This document shows, piece by piece, positions 7,366-15,991 of a stretch of DNA of 38,695 bases (within the stretch, counting starts at the first letter, position 1; every line of letters starts with the position of its first letter). The stretch is from Singulisphaera sp. GP187 (GTDB taxonomy: Bacteria; Planctomycetota; Planctomycetia; Gemmatales; Gemmataceae), in NCBI GenBank assembly GCA_945861245.1, contig CAMAUE010000037.1, positions 1 to 38,695 of the forward strand, written 5' to 3'. Under the pieces are notes generated by a model. It did not search any database. It was not told where the DNA came from and saw nothing but the letters and a program-made list of their open reading frames with translations. Made by a program: the position numbers and the translations under genes.

Positions 7366-10300
7366 TCACGGCTCCTCGCCCTTGTGCTCCGGTTGACGTA
7401 TCGGCATCCGATTCTGTGGCATAAATATAGGCGGCGGGGTGCGGAATAGCTCCGGGTCGAACAGCATTAGGTTGCGCCTGCCTGCGACCTTATCACTGTC
7501 GATCAACAGCAATTCGCGGCCGTTCAGTGCCTTGCCCAGCGTCTCCCAGTAGACGCGAAACTCTACGAGCGAGGCTTGCAGGCCCAGCAGATCACGGCGA
7601 CGTTTCTTTGCGTTCACGGCAACATCGTCGATGCTGTTGCCCGTGAGCAGATCACTCGCCGCATCGAATGCCAACTCGAGTTCCGCCTCCGCGCTCAACT
7701 CCAATCGGGGACGATATTGCGCGAAGAATCGCTCTCGCTCCCGGCGGGCGTCCTCGATTTTTTCTGTTTTCGTGGCCCGAGCCTTTGTTAATATCTTGAC
7801 AACTTCGGCGTCAGCTTCCCGGCGTTTCTTCGTCACTTCCTCCTCGGCTTCGTTGATCTTGCGATCGCGATCTTCCATCGCATTGGCCACGGCGTAGTAG
7901 GCGGGTACGACTTCGCCCGGCGGATGCAGATCGATGACCGCCACGCTTTCGATCGCCACGCCCAGGCCGAGTTCGTCGCAGCGAGCGCGAATGCGAGTCA
8001 GCACATCCGCCTGGAATTTGCCGCGTCCTGCCGTCATCAGCTCCGGGAATGAGCGTCCTGCCACCATCGCCCGCAACTCTGACTCGGCGATCGTTTGGAT
8101 CGCGTTCTCCGGATTCGTAACAGCAAACAGAAAAACACGCGGCTTGGCCACGCTATAGCGAACGCTGACGAGCAGGTCAGCAAGGCTGTTGTCGCCCGTT
8201 ATCATCATTGCTTCCTCGCCGATGCGGGCTTCCTTGCGATGAGCGCTCGACCAGGTCAATACGCCCGTCGCGATCACTTTTTCGGGTTGCTCCCTGAAAC
8301 CGATGCTGATGGAGCGAATACGCTGCGACACGCGCGTGGTCGATTCAATCGGCCACGGCAGCTGGTAATACCAGCCGGGCTTCAGATCTTCGCCGACGGG
8401 ATTGCCGAAACGGCGGACGATGGCGACTTCGTCCGAGGCAACGATTGTAAGCCCAGTCGCGGCATATCCGAGCACCACCAACGCGACGGCGGCGAGTACA
8501 AGCCGCCGCCAATGATGCTCACACCAGTGGACCGCATGCGTGATATTGAAGTTGCGCCCGATCCAATCGTCGGTGCCTTTCAAACGCTGAGCCCACGCTT
8601 GCCAGGTCGGGCTATCCACGCTGCGCTCAAACCACAGAATTCGCAGCGAATTGAGCAGCACCAGAAACGAACCGAGCTGATGATAGATCACTGCGGCGAC
8701 GGGCGATTGCTCGTACCAATCCGCCGGTGCGAACAGAGGCCAAAGCCAGGCGGTGACGACGATCCCGACCGCGTTGACGACATACGCAAACCAGATGATA
8801 TTCTGATGGATGATCTTGACTGTCTCACGCGACAGCCTGACGAGGAACGGCAAATGCTTGAGCGGATCGCCCATAAGGACGATGTCGCCCGCCTCGGCCG
8901 CGATGTCGGTCCCGGTGCCGACGGCGATTCCGACATCCGCGCCAGCGAGGGCCGGCGCGTCGTTGATGCCATCGCCGACCATCGCAATCGGTGTGCCGGC
9001 GGCCTGCAATTTGGCGAGGAATTGAGCTTTCTGATCGGGCAAAAGCTCGGCGTGGATTTCGCTGAACGGCAGGTCGAGCGCTATCGCCTTGGCAGCGGCG
9101 GTGCGATCACCAGTGAGCAAGACGATCGGGTCGATGCCTATCTCGCGGAGATGATTAAGCAAACCGACACAGCCGGGCCGCAGTGTGTCGCGTGCACCGA
9201 TAACACCGAGCACGATGCCATCGCGGGCCACGAGCAACGCCGTTTGGCCGGTTGCGTCGAGCTTGGTTAGCGCTTCGTCAGCGGCGAGCGGGATGGTAAT
9301 GTTTCGTTCGGTGAGCAAGCGTCGCGTGCCGATTAGGATTTCGCCGTGCTCCGTGCGAGCGACGACGCCGGCGCCGGGTTGCGCTTGGAAGTCGGTGACC
9401 GGTTCAAGCGTCACGCCGCGTTTCGCCGCCTCGCCGACGATGAGCCGGGCGAGCGGATGTTCGCTGCTTTGCTCGGCACTGGCGGCGGTTCGCAGAACGT
9501 CATTCGCGTCAGCGCCATCGATCGGCACGATGTCGCCGATTGCGAGCTTGGCTTCGGTGATCGTGCCGGTTTTATCGAAGGCGAAGGCGCGCACGCTGGC
9601 CAAACGCTCCAGTGCGGCACCGCTCTTGATGAGCACACCGGTTCCCGCCAATCGCCCGAGCGCCGCGATGACTGCCGCAGGGGTCGCCAGAATCAATGCA
9701 CACGGGCAAGCCACGACCAGCACGGACAACGTCGGATACGCGCTGAACGTCAACACCTGGCGCAGGCTGAGCCGGTTCGCTCCGGTCGGCCGCAACCAGG
9801 TCGTGCCGAAATAGAACGCACACACGAGGAACGTCAGCAGGGCGATGCCGAGCACGGCCGGCAGAAACATTCGCGCGAGCCGATCGGCACTGCGTTCGAG
9901 GTTGCTCTTGTCCTTCAACGCCTTCGCCGTCAGTTCGATGACCCGTCCCGCCACGGTCTGTTGGGCGACGCGTTTCGCTTCGATCGTCATCGCCCCGGAT
10001 TGGTTGATCGAGCCGGCCAGCACCTCATCGCCGACCACCTTGTCGATCGGCATGCTCTCTCCAGTCAACGCGCTGGTATCGACGGTTGATCGGCCCTCGA
10101 GCACCACGCCATCGACGGGTACCTTCGCACCGGGCTTGACGACGACGCGGTCGCCGAGGATCACGTCCTTGGTGAAGACGCGCGTCTCCTGTCCGTCGCG
10201 CAACACCCAGCAGCGGAGCGGGAAAACTTCGACGAGCTTGCGAATCGCGTTCTTGGTGCGGTCGAAAGTAAATGCTTCGAGACACTCGCCGAACATGCCG

Positions 10301-10644
10301 ATGAAGACGACCTCGGCCGCGACGAGCCATTCTTGAATGAGGATTGCCGCGAGGAAGGCGATAGCGATGGCGATGTCCGCGCCGATCTTGCCATCCAAGA
10401 GGCCTTGCAAAGCGATGTAGACGACGCGAGCCCCACCGAGGATCGCCGCCACCATCGCGAAACCGAAGCGATACCCGAACGGGTCGCGAGGCCAGGCCGC
10501 GAACAGCGACCAGCCGGCCCAATCGCCCAGACGAGGCAGCAGCTCCAACGCCATCAACGCGGCCAGCAAGGCCGTCATCAGATAGAGCGGGCCGTTGCTT
10601 TCCTCGGCGAAAGCGTCATCGGTATGCGAAATTTCGCGATGCAT
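7366..10644 (-). CDS. P1B-type metal ATPase fused to an HflK-like SPFH domain
   Basis: The product has 1092 residues from the ATG at 10644; an in-frame TTG lies 24 bp upstream and neither has a clear ribosome site. Residues 1-670 are a complete heavy-metal P-type ATPase: actuator TGES (194-197), membrane CPC (313-315), phosphorylated Asp357 in DKTGT, SEHP (394-397), hinge GDGIND (557-562) and the last membrane pair ending LNSLRILWF. There is no N-terminal metal-binding HMA domain. After a linker of about 40 residues comes a membrane segment (714-732) and an SPFH domain (734-922: VAIVRRFG, LKPGWYYQLPWPIES, ITGDNSLADLLVSVRYSV, HPPGEVVPAYYAV). A charged helix (922-977) and an HflK-like end follow. 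There is no frameshift. CPC points to soft-metal transport (Cu, Ag, Zn, Cd), but the exact ion is unclear. Confidence 0.93.
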   Translation of the reverse strand: MHREISHTDDAFAEESNGPLYLMTALLAALMALELLPRLGDWAGWSLFAAWPRDPFGYRFGFAMVAAILGGARVVYIALQGLLDGKIGADIAIAIAFLAAILIQEWLVAAEVVFIGMFGECLEAFTFDRTKNAIRKLVEVFPLRCWVLRDGQETRVFTKDVILGDRVVVKPGAKVPVDGVVLEGRSTVDTSALTGESMPIDKVVGDEVLAGSINQSGAMTIEAKRVAQQTVAGRVIELTAKALKDKSNLERSADRLARMFLPAVLGIALLTFLVCAFYFGTTWLRPTGANRLSLRQVLTFSAYPTLSVLVVACPCALILATPAAVIAALGRLAGTGVLIKSGAALERLASVRAFAFDKTGTITEAKLAIGDIVPIDGADANDVLRTAASAEQSSEHPLARLIVGEAAKRGVTLEPVTDFQAQPGAGVVARTEHGEILIGTRRLLTERNITIPLAADEALTKLDATGQTALLVARDGIVLGVIGARDTLRPGCVGLLNHLREIGIDPIVLLTGDRTAAAKAIALDLPFSEIHAELLPDQKAQFLAKLQAAGTPIAMVGDGINDAPALAGADVGIAVGTGTDIAAEAGDIVLMGDPLKHLPFLVRLSRETVKIIHQNIIWFAYVVNAVGIVVTAWLWPLFAPADWYEQSPVAAVIYHQLGSFLVLLNSLRILWFERSVDSPTWQAWAQRLKGTDDWIGRNFNITHAVHWCEHHWRRLVLAAVALVVLGYAATGLTIVASDEVAIVRRFGNPVGEDLKPGWYYQLPWPIESTTRVSQRIRSISIGFREQPEKVIATGVLTWSSAHRKEARIGEEAMMITGDNSLADLLVSVRYSVAKPRVFLFAVTNPENAIQTIAESELRAMVAGRSFPELMTAGRGKFQADVLTRIRARCDELGLGVAIESVAVIDLHPPGEVVPAYYAVANAMEDRDRKINEAEEEVTKKRREADAEVVKILTKARATKTEKIEDARRERERFFAQYRPRLELSAEAELELAFDAASDLLTGNSIDDVAVNAKKRRRDLLGLQASLVEFRVYWETLGKALNGRELLLIDSDKVAGRRNLMLFDPELFRTPPPIFMPQNRMPIRQPEHKGEEP

Positions 10645-10799
10645 GGGATCGGATCGCGTTCGATCCAAAAAGGGTGTGCCGCTGGTTGGGAGTATACACC
10701 CATGCTACGAGGGCCGGCGCAGCTGTCAAGCCGCGCCCAACTTTCGTTTAGCACCCGCCGCATGCCACCCGATCGTAAGATTCTTTTTCGCTACCGACT

Positions 10800-10829
10800 T
10801 TGACAGCCCCGATGCCCGCGCGGTACGAT
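10800..10829 (+). promoter_or_regulatory. Candidate sigma70-type promoter upstream of proS
   Basis: TTGACA (10800-10805) and TACGAT (10824-10829) are separated by 18 bp. They lie about 250 bp before proS in the 435-bp divergent gap 10645-11080. Apart from this and the inverted repeat at 10979, I see nothing in the gap. The call rests on consensus matching only. Confidence 0.3.
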
Positions 10830-10978
10830 GCCGGACAGTACACAGCCCAAGCCTCACCATGATCCCAACGATCGGTTTGGGTGAATCGGCAACATGCCAA
10901 AATAATTCTGAAGATGATTTTTCTTATCGGCTGCGTAAGACAGATTTCCGGTTAGCCTCTCATACAATATCTCCAGTG

Positions 10979-11053
10979 CCCAGAGGGTGAGCGAAGCGAA
11001 CCCCTGGGATTATTTTGTCTCTATCCCAAGGGTTCACTTCGTTCACCCTTGGG
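10979..11053. repeat. Inverted repeat before proS
   Basis: The arm CCCAGAGGGTGAGCGAAGCG (continuing to 11010) pairs with ATCCCAAGGGTTCACTTCGT and its continuation to 11053, with a few mismatches over about 31 bp. It ends 14 bp before the proS ribosome site (GAGGGAG), so it would form a hairpin in the leader of the proS mRNA. Confidence 0.8.
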
Positions 11054-11080
11054 CTTGTTTGTTTATTGAGGGAGCCACGC

Positions 11081-12592
11081 ATGGCCGAGGTTATCACGCC
11101 GCGAGCTAAAGATTACTCGCAATGGTATTTGGACATCGTCAAAAACGCCGGCATGGCGGAGAACTCCGACGTGCGCGGCTGCATGGTCATCAAGCCGCAC
11201 GGCTATGCCATCTGGGAGCGGATGCAGCGAGCGCTCGACCGCATGTTCAAGGACACGGGACATGTGAATGCGTATTTTCCCTTATTCATCCCGAAGTCGT
11301 TCCTGGCCAAGGAAGAGCAGATGGCTGAGGGCTTCGCGAAAGAATGCGCGGTCATTACGCACTATCGCTTGAAGGTCGTGCCGGGCGAGGGCCTGGTCGT
11401 CGATCCCGATGCCAAGCTCGAAGAGCCGTTGATCGTCAGGCCGACGTCCGAGACGATCATTTGGCACACGTACAAGAACTGGATTCAAAGCTACCGCGAT
11501 CTGCCTTTGCTCATCAACCAATGGGCGAACGTCGTCCGCTGGGAGATGCGCACGCGGCTCTTTCTGCGCACGACCGAGTTTCTTTGGCAAGAGGGCCACA
11601 CTGCGCATGCGACGAAGCAGGAAGCCGAGGCCGAGGCGCATACGATTCTCGAAGTCTATCGCACTTTCGCTGAAGACTGGATGGCGATGCCGGTGCTGAC
11701 GGGACCGAAGACGGATGGGCAGAAGTTCCCGGGTGCCGACTACACGCTGTGCATCGAAGCAATGATGCAGGACAAGAAGGCGCTGCAAGCGGGCACGAGC
11801 CATTTCCTCGGGCAGAATTTCGCGAAGGCGTTTGACGTGCAATTTCAGACGCAAGCGGGCCAGCGCGAATACGCCTGGGCGACGAGTTGGGGCGTCTCGA
11901 CTCGGCTCATCGGCGGGTTGATCATGACGCACTCCGACGACGCCGGCCTGGTCTGTCCGCCGCGGCTGGCGCCGATTCATGTCGTCGTCGTGCCGCTGGG
12001 CAAGTCGGATGACGACAAGGCGAACTCGCTCAAGGCCGCCGAGCAACTCAAGGAATCGCTCGTCAAGTTGCCTCGCGATGAGTTTCTGGGCTATGAGCCG
12101 ATGGTCGTGGAGATCGACAAGCGGTTCAACCTTTCGCCGGGGCAGCGGTTTATCGACTGGGAGGTCAAAGGCGTGCCGATCCGCATCGAGATGGGACCAC
12201 GCGATCTGGCCCAACAGACGTGCGTGTTGGCGAGGCGAGACTTTCCAGGCAAGGAGGGCAAGACCGTCGGCGTGCCGTTGGGCGAGTTGCCGACGCGCGT
12301 GGTGGCATTGCTCAAGGAGATTCAGAAGAACCTGTTCGACCGCGCCAAGAAGTATCGCGACGCCGCCAGCTTTGAAGTCAACTCCTACGACGAGTTAAAG
12401 AAGAAGCTCGAGGATCCGGGCGGCTTCCTCTGGGCCCACTGGGATGGCACGCGCGAGACCGAGGAACGCATCGCCACCGAGACCAAGGCGACGATCCGCT
12501 GCATCCCGTTCAACCGCCCGAAGGAGACAGGCAAGTGCATGGTCACCGGCGCGGAGTCGAAAGGCCGAGTGGTCTTCGCGAAGTCGTATTAA
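11081..12592 (+). CDS. proS: Prolyl-tRNA synthetase, archaeal/eukaryal type
   Basis: The product has 503 residues. The ATG at 11081 follows GAGGGAG at about six bases. The enzyme joins proline to tRNA-Pro in the cytoplasm. The class II core is visible: motif 2 region [26 protein letters not shown], then [20 protein letters not shown] and the motif 3 region [29 protein letters not shown]. An anticodon-binding domain follows (about 290-390). The sequence lacks the editing domain inserted in standard bacterial ProRS (about 570 residues). It ends in the C-terminal zinc-binding-like extension with a terminal tyrosine (KSY), which is a mark of the archaeal/eukaryal (ProS type 3) form. That form occurs in scattered bacteria. 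It is probably the only proS of the organism, which cannot be tested here. Confidence 0.96.
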   Translation: MAEVITPRAKDYSQWYLDIVKNAGMAENSDVRGCMVIKPHGYAIWERMQRALDRMFKDTGHVNAYFPLFIPKSFLAKEEQMAEGFAKECAVITHYRLKVVPGEGLVVDPDAKLEEPLIVRPTSETIIWHTYKNWIQSYRDLPLLINQWANVVRWEMRTRLFLRTTEFLWQEGHTAHATKQEAEAEAHTILEVYRTFAEDWMAMPVLTGPKTDGQKFPGADYTLCIEAMMQDKKALQAGTSHFLGQNFAKAFDVQFQTQAGQREYAWATSWGVSTRLIGGLIMTHSDDAGLVCPPRLAPIHVVVVPLGKSDDDKANSLKAAEQLKESLVKLPRDEFLGYEPMVVEIDKRFNLSPGQRFIDWEVKGVPIRIEMGPRDLAQQTCVLARRDFPGKEGKTVGVPLGELPTRVVALLKEIQKNLFDRAKKYRDAASFEVNSYDELKKKLEDPGGFLWAHWDGTRETEERIATETKATIRCIPFNRPKETGKCMVTGAESKGRVVFAKSY

Positions 12593-12602
12593 CGGTTTTT
12601 TA

Positions 12603-12692
12603 TAGCCGCTCGCCTTTGGCGAGCGCGGACGCTACGGATTTCCAAATCGCGGCAACGACACGTCCGCGCTCGCCAAAGGCGAGCGGCTAAAC
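12603..12692. repeat. Intergenic inverted repeat, family A
   Basis: The arms TAGCCGCTCGCCTTTGGCGA(GCGCGGAC) at 12603-12630 and 12662-12689 are perfect 28-bp complements with a 31-bp loop. It lies between proS and the methyltransferase gene, both plus strand. Confidence 0.92.
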
Positions 12693-12764
12693 AGTGATCG
12701 CAATTTGCCCTTGCCAACTTATCGCATTTCGGTTATCCCTCCGCGCATCACGGAGGATTTTATC

Positions 12765-13649
12765 TTGGCCAAGGCTCGTCTGGTACCTGCGTATTCCACG
12801 AGGATGGGGAACGCCTATTTGGGCGACGCGGTGGACGTTCTCGGCAAACTACCGGACGAATCCGTCTCCCTCGTCTTCACTTCGCCGCCCTTTGCGCTGC
12901 GTCGGCAGAAGGCTTATGGCAACGTCTCGGCAGATGAGTACATCGAATGGTTTTGGCCCATCGTCGAGCAGATTCGTCGCGTGCTGCGCAACGACGGCAG
13001 CTTCGTCATGGAACTGGGCGGAGCGTGGAACCCCGGCGGGACGCGGTCGATGTTGCCCTATGAATTGCTGATTAAGCTCGGCAAGATATTTCACCTTGCA
13101 CAAGATTTCTACTGGTACAATCCGTCGCGCCTGCCGTCGCCAGCCCAGTGGGTGACGATTCGTCGAACGCGCGTCAAGGAAGCTGTGACGCACATTTGGT
13201 GGCTGTCGAAATCGACGGAGCCGCAAGCCGACAATCGGCAGGTGCTGGTTCCGTATTCGAAGTCGATGAAGCGATTGCTCAAAGACGGGTATCAGCCTGC
13301 GATGCGACCATCGCAGCACGAGATCGGCCCGCATTTCCAGCGCGATAACGGCGGCGCAATCCCGCCAAACGTGCTGACAGTGGCGAATACTCGCTCGTAT
13401 GATGAATATCTGTTCAAATGCCGGGCAGCGGGTGTACAGATCCATCCCGCACGGTTCCCGCCCGAGTTGCCGGACTTCTTCATCCGATTCCTGACACGCC
13501 CCGGGCAAACGGTACTCGACCCGTTCGCCGGCAGCAATACGACTGGGCAAGTCGCCGAACAGCATGGCCGCAAGTGGATCAGCGTTGAAATCAACGCCGA
13601 TTACATTGCCGGTTCCAAGCTGCGGTTTGACGAGGCTGCGGCTGCATAA
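12765..13649 (+). CDS. DNA methyltransferase, N6_N4_Mtase family
   Basis: The product has 294 residues from a TTG at 12765, chosen because GGAGG (12752-12756) lies eight bases before it. A TTG at 12705 and an ATG at 12804 are alternatives. The catalytic motif IV is TSPPF (39-43), and the S-adenosylmethionine motif I is VLDPFAGSNTTG near residue 250. IV comes before I, which is the beta-class order. Members transfer a methyl group to the exocyclic amine of adenine or cytosine in a specific DNA site; SPPF is commoner among N4-cytosine enzymes, but this does not settle it. No restriction endonuclease is recognisable next to it. The convergent neighbour (13744-14430) is an unknown winged-helix-like protein. 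It may be an orphan enzyme or half of an unusual pair. Confidence 0.9.
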   Translation: MAKARLVPAYSTRMGNAYLGDAVDVLGKLPDESVSLVFTSPPFALRRQKAYGNVSADEYIEWFWPIVEQIRRVLRNDGSFVMELGGAWNPGGTRSMLPYELLIKLGKIFHLAQDFYWYNPSRLPSPAQWVTIRRTRVKEAVTHIWWLSKSTEPQADNRQVLVPYSKSMKRLLKDGYQPAMRPSQHEIGPHFQRDNGGAIPPNVLTVANTRSYDEYLFKCRAAGVQIHPARFPPELPDFFIRFLTRPGQTVLDPFAGSNTTGQVAEQHGRKWISVEINADYIAGSKLRFDEAAAA

Positions 13650-13651
13650 AA

Positions 13652-13737
13652 CGTCCGTAGTCCGTGGTCCGTAGTTCTTGGCAAAAAAACGTTGACACCG
13701 AATTTTGCCACGGACTACTGACTACTGACCACGGACG
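13652..13737. repeat. Inverted repeat between convergent genes
   Basis: The arm CGTCCGTAGTCCGTGGTCCG pairs imperfectly with the segment ending GACTACTGACCACGGACG. The arms are built of short CCGTAGT/ACTACTG units. It fills the gap between the methyltransferase and its convergent neighbour and may also end transcription both ways. Confidence 0.7.
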
Positions 13738-13743
13738 ATTTGG

Positions 13744-14430
13744 TTACTTCTTCACCGGCCTGCTTCGCAGCAGGTTGAGGTGCCGGTCAAACCGGTCCTC
13801 CATGTAGCGGTGAATATTTGTGAGCACACGAATATCGCCAGCCGTCACCACTCGACTGCTCGATGTTTCCGCATCCACGTCGGCGAGGATGCGGTCGAGT
13901 TCAGCGAGCGTCTTGGAAACTTCCTCGATCCTTTCGTCGAGAGCGTCGCCCTTCATGTTCTCCGTGACGCTCCAGTAGCGGCAGGCGTCAGCGAAGCTCA
14001 AGTCGGCTTTACGGTTGCCATCGAACTTTTGAAAAGCCGAGGAATCGAAAAGCACTTTGAGACATCGCTCCTGATCCCGCGTGAGGCGTCGCAGTGTCGA
14101 CGACGGCGCGGCTTCCTCCTCCTGCATCATCACGCGGCGGATGACATTCCGTCCGTCGCGCGTCAGGGCGTAAAGCTTCGCCCCCATTTTCACCAGCCAG
14201 CCTCGCCGGGCGAGTCCTTTTTCGCCCATGATGCTGCTGAGAATCTTGTTCGAGTCCGGGTGCTTTTCCGCGAATCCTTTCAGCCCGAAGGTTGCAGGAA
14301 ATCGCTGCCATGACGAGACAATCAGCGCTTCGGCAGTGAAAGGCGAATGTCCCTGTTTTTCGAGTTGGTCCGCGGCCAACAGAATCTTCTCGGGAACGGT
14401 GAAATCATCCACGTTCGGTTTCGCAGACAC
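13744..14430 (-). CDS. Unknown protein with winged-helix-like N-terminus
   Basis: The product has 228 residues from a GTG at 14430, with GGGGGA six bases upstream. I do not recognise a named family. The first 90 residues (FTVPEKILLAADQL, SPFTAEALIVSSWQ, then a GLARRGWLVKMGAKLYALTRDGR hairpin) have the look of a winged helix-turn-helix. The remainder is helical and charged (LDERIEEVSKTLAELDRILADVD), and may form a coiled coil. There is no signal peptide, no membrane segment and no recognisable nuclease motif. It converges on the DNA methyltransferase gene, so a regulatory or DNA-modification link is possible but unproven. 14431-14714 upstream holds nothing I can name. Confidence 0.7.
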   Translation of the reverse strand: MSAKPNVDDFTVPEKILLAADQLEKQGHSPFTAEALIVSSWQRFPATFGLKGFAEKHPDSNKILSSIMGEKGLARRGWLVKMGAKLYALTRDGRNVIRRVMMQEEEAAPSSTLRRLTRDQERCLKVLFDSSAFQKFDGNRKADLSFADACRYWSVTENMKGDALDERIEEVSKTLAELDRILADVDAETSSSRVVTAGDIRVLTNIHRYMEDRFDRHLNLLRSRPVKK

Positions 14431-14714
14431 AATGGTCCCCCAATCGTCTAAGGTTTGCCTGAACTGGATCCGAACCTCCTTTGGTTACGATCCTCCTTGA
14501 GAATTGAAACAGACTTACCCACCCTTCGTCAATTCAATTCGGGAAAGATTTTTGATTTGTTCTTCACGGAAAAATTCGGCGTGGTCAGCGTTCGGTTTTT
14601 CTAAGTCAGCTGCAAGCCTGTACCATCATGTCGCGCATGTCACGCAGCTGGCACAAGCGTTGGCTGATCGGTAAGTTGCGACAACGATATAGTTCACGCC
14701 TGGTGATTATTAAC

Positions 14715-15782
14715 TCATTCGCTTTCTTCAAGCAGTTCGTCGGCCTTCATTATTTCGCGCAAAAGTCCCGTCGCATAACTTCCGGCGGGAAGACGGAACG
14801 AAACCCGAACGCCGTCGGTTTCTGGGGCAGCTGTGAGGTCATCTGGATAAACGAGATTGTGCCGGCGCGTGCCCATTAGCATCTTGCCGAAGCCGTTGAA
14901 CATCGAGACGCTCAGGCCCATCCGTTCTAGTGCCGCCTGCTCGCGCTCCAAAGCTTGGCCTTGGGCCGCGAATGTCTTGCGTCCGGTGATTGGGCCAGCG
15001 TGAACGGTCTCGCGGGCCTCGAAACGCTGTTGCTCGGCGACGACATCCGCCGCGACGAACATGCCGCCGAACGGAATCTTGCACATCACGTCGCCAGCCA
15101 ACACCTGGCGAAACAATCCATCGCGAAATCGCGCGGCGAGGTAGTGATTGAAGAGTGCCGACTGCACGGCGGACAACGCCAGCTTTTTCAGAAAGGGATT
15201 GCGAACCGGCTTGCTCGGCGTCTCGCCTCGTAGCAGTGCCAGGCCGATCTGCAGCGTCTCGCCGTCGCGGCCGAAGCGTTGTGTGCCGTAGTAGTTGGGT
15301 AGCCCCAGCGTGCGAATGCGTTCGACAATTGGCGTGGCGCGAGCAATGGCGTCATCCGGCGCTGCTACGCGAATCAGCATGCGAAAGCGATTACCATGCA
15401 GATGCCCTGCTTTGAGCTTGTTGGAGTGCCTGCTGACACGCAACACGCGGATGCCGTCGCCGTCGACTTGAGCGAGGCTCGGTTCGACGTTCGCGGGTAC
15501 GGACACCCACTGCCGCGTGACGGCCCGGCGATCTTTCAATCCCGCCGTGCCAACTTCGCTGACGGGCAGGTTAAGGCGTTTGGCGATCTGGCGCTCGAAA
15601 TACTCGGCGCCCATATCGCGTTTCTCGATCCAGAGGTAAAGGAATTCTCCTACCCCGCTCGGTTCATACGCGGGAATTTCCTCGACTTCAAAATCGTCAG
15701 GCTCCACTTTGATCCGGCCGCCGATACCGGGCAGGTCCGCCGTCAGGCATGGGGGATGGATTACGTCGTCGGATGCGTTCAT
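14715..15782 (-). CDS. truD: tRNA pseudouridine(13) synthase TruD
   Basis: The product has 355 residues from the ATG at 15782. An ATG at 15818 and a TTG at 15824 would add 12-14 residues, but the shorter form begins close to the conserved LPGIGGRIKVEPDDFEVEEIP, and GAGAG lies about nine bases upstream. TruD converts uridine 13 of certain tRNAs to pseudouridine. Signatures: Asp84, the catalytic residue, in GTAGLKDRRAVTRQWVSVP; the RNA-binding region GNRFRMLIR; and PNYYGTQRFGRDG. The TruD insertion domain follows (about 150-290), then the C-terminal VRVSFRLPAGSYATGLLREIMK. The gene is divergent from the FHA-ABC gene, with a large inverted repeat between them. Length and motifs are all normal. 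Confidence 0.94.
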   Translation of the reverse strand: MNASDDVIHPPCLTADLPGIGGRIKVEPDDFEVEEIPAYEPSGVGEFLYLWIEKRDMGAEYFERQIAKRLNLPVSEVGTAGLKDRRAVTRQWVSVPANVEPSLAQVDGDGIRVLRVSRHSNKLKAGHLHGNRFRMLIRVAAPDDAIARATPIVERIRTLGLPNYYGTQRFGRDGETLQIGLALLRGETPSKPVRNPFLKKLALSAVQSALFNHYLAARFRDGLFRQVLAGDVMCKIPFGGMFVAADVVAEQQRFEARETVHAGPITGRKTFAAQGQALEREQAALERMGLSVSMFNGFGKMLMGTRRHNLVYPDDLTAAPETDGVRVSFRLPAGSYATGLLREIMKADELLEESE

Positions 15783-15884
15783 GTTGCGTTGCTCTCTTTC
15801 GTCAAACGGCAATGACATTACCAAGGTGAGATTCTAAGACAAATAGGGCAACCCGGATTGAAACAATATCAATGGCTGAAGCCC

Positions 15885-15968
15885 GTAGGGTGCGTCAATC
15901 GCTAGCGCCGACGCACCATGAACTCGCGAGGGCCTGGTGCGTCGGCGCTAGCGATTGACACACCCTAC
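15885..15968. repeat. Long near-perfect inverted repeat between divergent genes
   Basis: The arms GTAGGGTGCGTCAATCGCTA(GCGCCGACGCACCA) at 15885-15918 and 15935-15968 match at 33 of 34 bases. It lies between truD and the FHA-ABC gene, which diverge. Its sequence is unrelated to families A and B. Confidence 0.9.
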
Positions 15969-15991
15969 GAAATTGACTCGGAGCCGACGCA

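Noticed and set aside
8095..9270. 391-codon open frame opposite the ATPase fusion
   Set aside because: It is antisense to the conserved ATPase motifs and has no recognisable domain or ribosome site.
7366..10644. The fusion treated as two genes joined by an error
   Set aside because: The linker is an ordinary open sequence of about 40 codons with no start site or stop remnant, and the neighbouring genes are SPFH proteins, so a true fusion is more likely.
11015..11080. Upstream extension of proS
   Set aside because: It runs through the inverted repeat; the ATG at 11081 has a strong ribosome site and matches the family start.
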